Shown: piece by piece, positions 61,596 to 64,000 of the stretch
Position numbering within the stretch: the stretch's first letter is position 1
Layout of the letters: each line of letters opens with the position of its first letter
Assembly (NCBI GenBank): GCA_017618115.1
Contig: JAFZUX010000013.1
Location: 115,490-179,489 of the forward strand
Direction of reading: 5' to 3'
Length of the DNA: 64,000 nt
Origin: Bacteroidales bacterium
Lineage (GTDB): Bacteria; Bacteroidota; Bacteroidia; Bacteroidales; UBA932
Program-made: the position numbers and the translations under genes
Notes under the pieces: generated by a model
What the model saw: the letters and a program-made list of their open reading frames with translations, nothing else
Told to the model about the DNA's origin: nothing
Databases searched by the model: none

Positions 61596-63449
61596 TTATT
61601 TAATGAGTTTCTTTTGGTAATCCTTAAGTGTCTCAAGCACGTTGCTTCTTACACTTATGAAGTTAGTGATGCCCTTAGAAACAAGCTCGTCTTTGCAAGC
61701 AGGATCTCCCGCTACAACAACAATGGCTTTCTTTCCAATAATCTTGGCAATCTCCTGAACCTCATTCAAATACTCATCATCTGAAGAGCAAGCAACAACT
61801 ATGTCCGCCTTAGCCTTCAAAGCAGCCTTGGCTCCCTCCTCAGGAGAGGAGAATCTGTTGTTGTCAACTACCTGGAATCCGGCAACAGCAAAGAAGTTGC
61901 AAGCAAACTGTGCTCTTGCTCTGCACATTGCAAGGTTTCCGTAAGTAACCATAAACGCCATTGGACGTTTAGCGGCCTTATCTGTCTTAAATCTGAGTTC
62001 CTCAAAGGCCATTGCGCCTCTGTAAACCTCAAGAGGACGTCCAACCATTCCGGCCTTCTTCTTAGGAGCGGCCTTTCTGGTAACAACCTTCTTTGTAACC
62101 TCTTTCTCAACCACTTCCGTAAAGTTAGGGAACTGGTTGGTTCCAAGGAGAGTATCTCTTCTGGTTGCAATGTTGGAATCTCTCTTGACAGAGGTCTCCT
62201 TAATTGCATCCTGAATCTTCTCTTTCTTAAATGCCTCAACGTATCCGCCCTCTTTCTCAATGGAGTTGAACAGATCCCAAGAGGTTTTAGCCACTGCATC
62301 TGTCAGTTCTTCAATGTAATATGAACCTGCTGCAGGGTCTACAACCTTGTTGAAGTGGCTCTCGTCCAAGAGAAGGCTCTGAACGTTTCTTGCAATTCTG
62401 TTGGAGAACTCGCCCGGCTTCTTGTAAGCGTGGTCAAACGGAAGAACTTCCATAGAATCTACTCCGCCAACCGCACCGCTCATAGCCTCGGTAGTATCTC
62501 TCAACATATTTACGTAAGGGTCATAAACGGTTTGGTTCCAAGCACTTGTAACTGCATGAACCTTAATCTTGCAGCTCTCCTCTTTCTTTGCTCCGTAAGC
62601 CTTAACTATGTTAGCCCACAAGAGTCTCTCTGCACGGAACTTGGCAATCTCCATAAAGTAGTTGCCGCTGATAGATACGGTGAATTTGATTCTCTTAGCA
62701 GCCTCATCTATCTTAACACCTGCCTCTGTAAGCAGGTTGAGATACTCGCTGCCCATATTCATACCGTATGCAAGTTCCTGAGTGATAGTACTTCCTGCAT
62801 CGTTGAAAGCGTAAGAATAAACTCCTACAACGGTAATGTGAGGGAACTCTGCAACCATCTCAACTGCCTTAACCAGGAGTTTTGCAGCATCTGCCTTGCT
62901 GTACATTCCGGTAGCATTCAGCACTTTGAGAGGGTCATAATCAAATGAAGCCCTAACAGCGGAAGCCTTAACTTTCTGCTCTTTAACTATCGCGATGAAG
63001 TTCTTTAAAACATTAAGGTCTTTGCAACCCTTAAAGTTCACCTCAACAGCCTTAAGCTCAATATCTTTAAGCAGTGCCTTCATGTCTCCCTTGAGAACCT
63101 TCTCAGTCTCAGAGAGGTCAAAGCCCACTGCGGTAACGCCCTTCATCATGCCGTCCAAAGCAAGTGCGTTAGCCTTCTTAAAGTCATTTTTAACCAGATA
63201 ATCCTGTCTGATAAGCCAGGTATTGTCATCTTTGGTGCCCCTTACGAAAGGGAACTCTCCAGCCTTTCCACCAACGTTCTTAAGACCCTTAAGATCCTCT
63301 GCACGGTAGTACGGCTGTACGGAAAATCCCTCCATTGTTCTCCATACCAGTTTCTTCTGGTAGTCGGCACCTTTCAAATCTTTCACAATAGCCTCTTCCC
63401 AAACCTCTTTGGGCACGGGAGGAAACTCAGTAAATAATTTCTCTGCCAT
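61596..63449 (-). CDS. mutA: Methylmalonyl-CoA mutase small (beta) subunit
   Basis: This 617-residue paralogue of the large subunit has the barrel ([54 protein letters not shown]) but lacks the cobalamin DxHxxG motif; the corresponding segment reads [12 protein letters not shown]. It is therefore the structural, B12-free subunit. A basic, Ala/Lys-rich linker (about residues 455-475, [15 protein letters not shown]) separates the two domains. The gene is first in the leftward mutA-mutB operon and is divergent from rpsU. Confidence 0.96.
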   Translation of the reverse strand: MAEKLFTEFPPVPKEVWEEAIVKDLKGADYQKKLVWRTMEGFSVQPYYRAEDLKGLKNVGGKAGEFPFVRGTKDDNTWLIRQDYLVKNDFKKANALALDGMMKGVTAVGFDLSETEKVLKGDMKALLKDIELKAVEVNFKGCKDLNVLKNFIAIVKEQKVKASAVRASFDYDPLKVLNATGMYSKADAAKLLVKAVEMVAEFPHITVVGVYSYAFNDAGSTITQELAYGMNMGSEYLNLLTEAGVKIDEAAKRIKFTVSISGNYFMEIAKFRAERLLWANIVKAYGAKKEESCKIKVHAVTSAWNQTVYDPYVNMLRDTTEAMSGAVGGVDSMEVLPFDHAYKKPGEFSNRIARNVQSLLLDESHFNKVVDPAAGSYYIEELTDAVAKTSWDLFNSIEKEGGYVEAFKKEKIQDAIKETSVKRDSNIATRRDTLLGTNQFPNFTEVVEKEVTKKVVTRKAAPKKKAGMVGRPLEVYRGAMAFEELRFKTDKAAKRPMAFMVTYGNLAMCRARAQFACNFFAVAGFQVVDNNRFSSPEEGAKAALKAKADIVVACSSDDEYLNEVQEIAKIIGKKAIVVVAGDPACKDELVSKGITNFISVRSNVLETLKDYQKKLIK

Positions 63450-63512
63450 TTTTATTTAACTGTTATTTGATAGGTGTTATTAATAATTAAATTCTTTTGT
63501 CTTAACAATTAA

Positions 63513-63520
63513 CAAATATA
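63513..63520 (-). promoter_or_regulatory. -7 element for mutAB
   Basis: TATATTTG on the minus strand lies 63 nt upstream of the mutA ATG, in a very AT-rich leader. No TTTG fits the -33 position. Confidence 0.45.
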
Positions 63521-63546
63521 ACAAATTATAGATAAAAATTAAAAAA

Positions 63547-63577
63547 TTTGGAGGTAACACTTTTTTGCATATCTTTG
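63547..63577 (+). promoter_or_regulatory. Canonical promoter of rpsU
   Basis: TTTG (63547-63550) and TATCTTTG (63570-63577) are exactly 19 bp apart, the ideal Bacteroidota promoter. The leader runs about 30 nt to the start codon and contains the Shine-Dalgarno sequence. Confidence 0.75.
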
Positions 63578-63592
63578 CACCCCGCAAAAGAA

Positions 63593-63602
63593 AAAGGAGG
63601 TG
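63593..63602 (+). promoter_or_regulatory. Strong Shine-Dalgarno sequence of rpsU
   Basis: AAAGGAGGTG is complementary to 10 consecutive bases of the conserved 16S rRNA 3' end (CACCUCCUUU) and ends 9 nt before the ATG. Most genes in this window lack such a sequence, as expected in Bacteroidetes. Here it fits the known autoregulation of bS21. Confidence 0.8.
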
Positions 63603-63611
63603 GTATAACAA

Positions 63612-63803
63612 ATGATTATAGTTCCTATTAAGGACGGCGAGAACATAGAGAGAGCATTAAAGAAGTTTAAGAGAAAGTTTGAGAAGACAGGTGTCATTCG
63701 CGAGCTCAGAGGTCGTAAGACTTTTGAGAAGCCTTCCGTTAAGAAGCGCGCTCAGCTTATGAAAGCTATCTATGTAAAGCACCTTCAGACAATAGAGGAG
63801 TAA
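63612..63803 (+). CDS. rpsU: 30S ribosomal protein bS21
   Basis: This 63-residue, highly basic protein has the bS21 pattern: IIVPIKDGENIERALKKFKRKFEKTGVIRELRGRKTFEKPSVKKR. It binds the 30S platform near the 16S 3' end. In Bacteroidetes bS21, bS18 and bS6 sequester the anti-Shine-Dalgarno sequence, and its own gene has an unusually strong Shine-Dalgarno, which gives autogenous control. It has a perfect promoter and a strong downstream terminator and is monocistronic. Confidence 0.98.
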   Translation: MIIVPIKDGENIERALKKFKRKFEKTGVIRELRGRKTFEKPSVKKRAQLMKAIYVKHLQTIEE

Positions 63804-63825
63804 TTTCCCAATTACTCACAAAATA

Positions 63826-63866
63826 GAAAGCAGAGAATGGATCCCATCCTCTGCTTTTCTTTTTCT
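63826..63866. terminator. Intrinsic terminator after rpsU, possibly bidirectional
   Basis: AAAGCAGAG (63827-63835) pairs with CTCTGCTTT (63849-63857), extended by ATGG/CCAT with one mismatch. TTTTT follows at 63861-63865. A-rich sequence on the left side would also serve leftward transcription. Confidence 0.82.
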
Positions 63867-63899
63867 ATTTGATGTTAAAGCGTTTGGAGACGAAGACTT

Positions 63900-64000
63900 C
63901 TATAATAGTCTTATAGAAAGACGTTCTTTGTCATTATTCTTGTTGAAAAACACTAATGAAAAATCTTTATAATCATTAGAATTCGCTGGAAAGTCTATAA
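63900..64000 (-). CDS. Possible C-terminus of a gene entering from the right
   Basis: The minus frame is open from the window edge to TAG at 63902-63900, giving 32 codons that begin IDFPANSNDYKDFSLVFFNK. It would converge on rpsU and share its terminator. The segment is short and AT-rich, so this may be chance. Nothing else was recognised between 63867 and the window end. Confidence 0.3.
   Translation of the reverse strand, partial: IDFPANSNDYKDFSLVFFNKNNDKERLSIRLL

Noticed and set aside
62355-62948. Plus-strand open frame opposite mutA
   Set aside because: It is a shadow of the mutase barrel, with many Cys and Leu residues typical of antisense translation.
1-64000. tRNA, rRNA and known riboswitches
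   Set aside because: No cloverleaf, rRNA segment or recognisable aptamer was found when reading the intergenic regions, including upstream of B12-related genes.

Overview
The window comes from a chromosome of the phylum Bacteroidota, most likely order Bacteroidales. The evidence is gene content and promoter style. The genes include FISUMP-type lipoproteins, a membrane-anchored AraC-type regulator, an ECF sigma/anti-sigma operon, a split 5'-nucleotidase, both methylmalonyl-CoA mutase subunits with a cobalamin adenosyltransferase, a futalosine hydrolase and a group B-like [FeFe]-hydrogenase. Upstream of many genes is the Bacteroidota -7 element TAnnTTTG, sometimes with a TTTG -33 element 18-20 bp upstream. 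Shine-Dalgarno sequences are mostly absent, but the ribosomal protein S21 gene has a very strong one. No rRNA, tRNA, CRISPR array, intact transposon or prophage was seen. Genus cannot be decided from this window.

Layout. 1-7 kb: envelope and stress genes (TPM-domain protein, LemA, FISUMP lipoprotein, ApbE, Tat-exported D-aminoacylase, PhoH, CapA-like). 7-16 kb: a rightward run of SPOR lipoprotein, gcvT, a degenerate M28 peptidase fused to a TonB C-terminal domain, leuS, two YitT proteins and two AraC-type HTH proteins. 16-22 kb: trkA on the minus strand, then a four-gene cassette (HPrK-like kinase, S26-type peptidase, PqqD-like protein, ABC exporter) and an OmpA-family protein. 22-24 kb: an ECF sigma operon bracketed by two nearly identical 102-bp hairpin-doublet repeats, one of which abuts a truncated Bro-N gene. 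24-31 kb: a PreA-like oxidoreductase, then a five-gene signalling operon (alarmone synthetase, HD alarmone hydrolase, APH-like kinase, SpoIIE phosphatase/RsbW kinase fusion, STAS protein).

31-43 kb: YbaK, SLC13 permease, DUF805 and DUF2795 proteins, the operon folE-mqnB-ABC ATPase-cobalamin adenosyltransferase, an OmpR/histidine-kinase pair, a split 5'-nucleotidase and a NatAB-like ABC exporter. 43-47 kb: a ParDE-type toxin-antitoxin, an HHH protein, rsmI, an acidic protein and tdk. 47-55 kb: a leftward operon parE (topoisomerase IV)-acyltransferase-TolC-HlyD-two ABC-2 permeases. 55-64 kb: [FeFe]-hydrogenase, a DUF486 transporter, a hypothetical protein, an esterase, mutB and mutA on the minus strand, then rpsU on the plus strand with its promoter, Shine-Dalgarno sequence and terminator.

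How the genes work together. The mutase subunits and the adenosyltransferase fit B12-dependent succinate/propionate interconversion in an anaerobe. The hydrogenase fits fermentative H2 metabolism or redox sensing. The two clusters most likely to hold undescribed biology are the alarmone/partner-switch operon (25830-30824) and the kinase/peptidase/PqqD/exporter cassette (17562-20781). The hairpin-doublet repeats are the most interesting non-coding elements.
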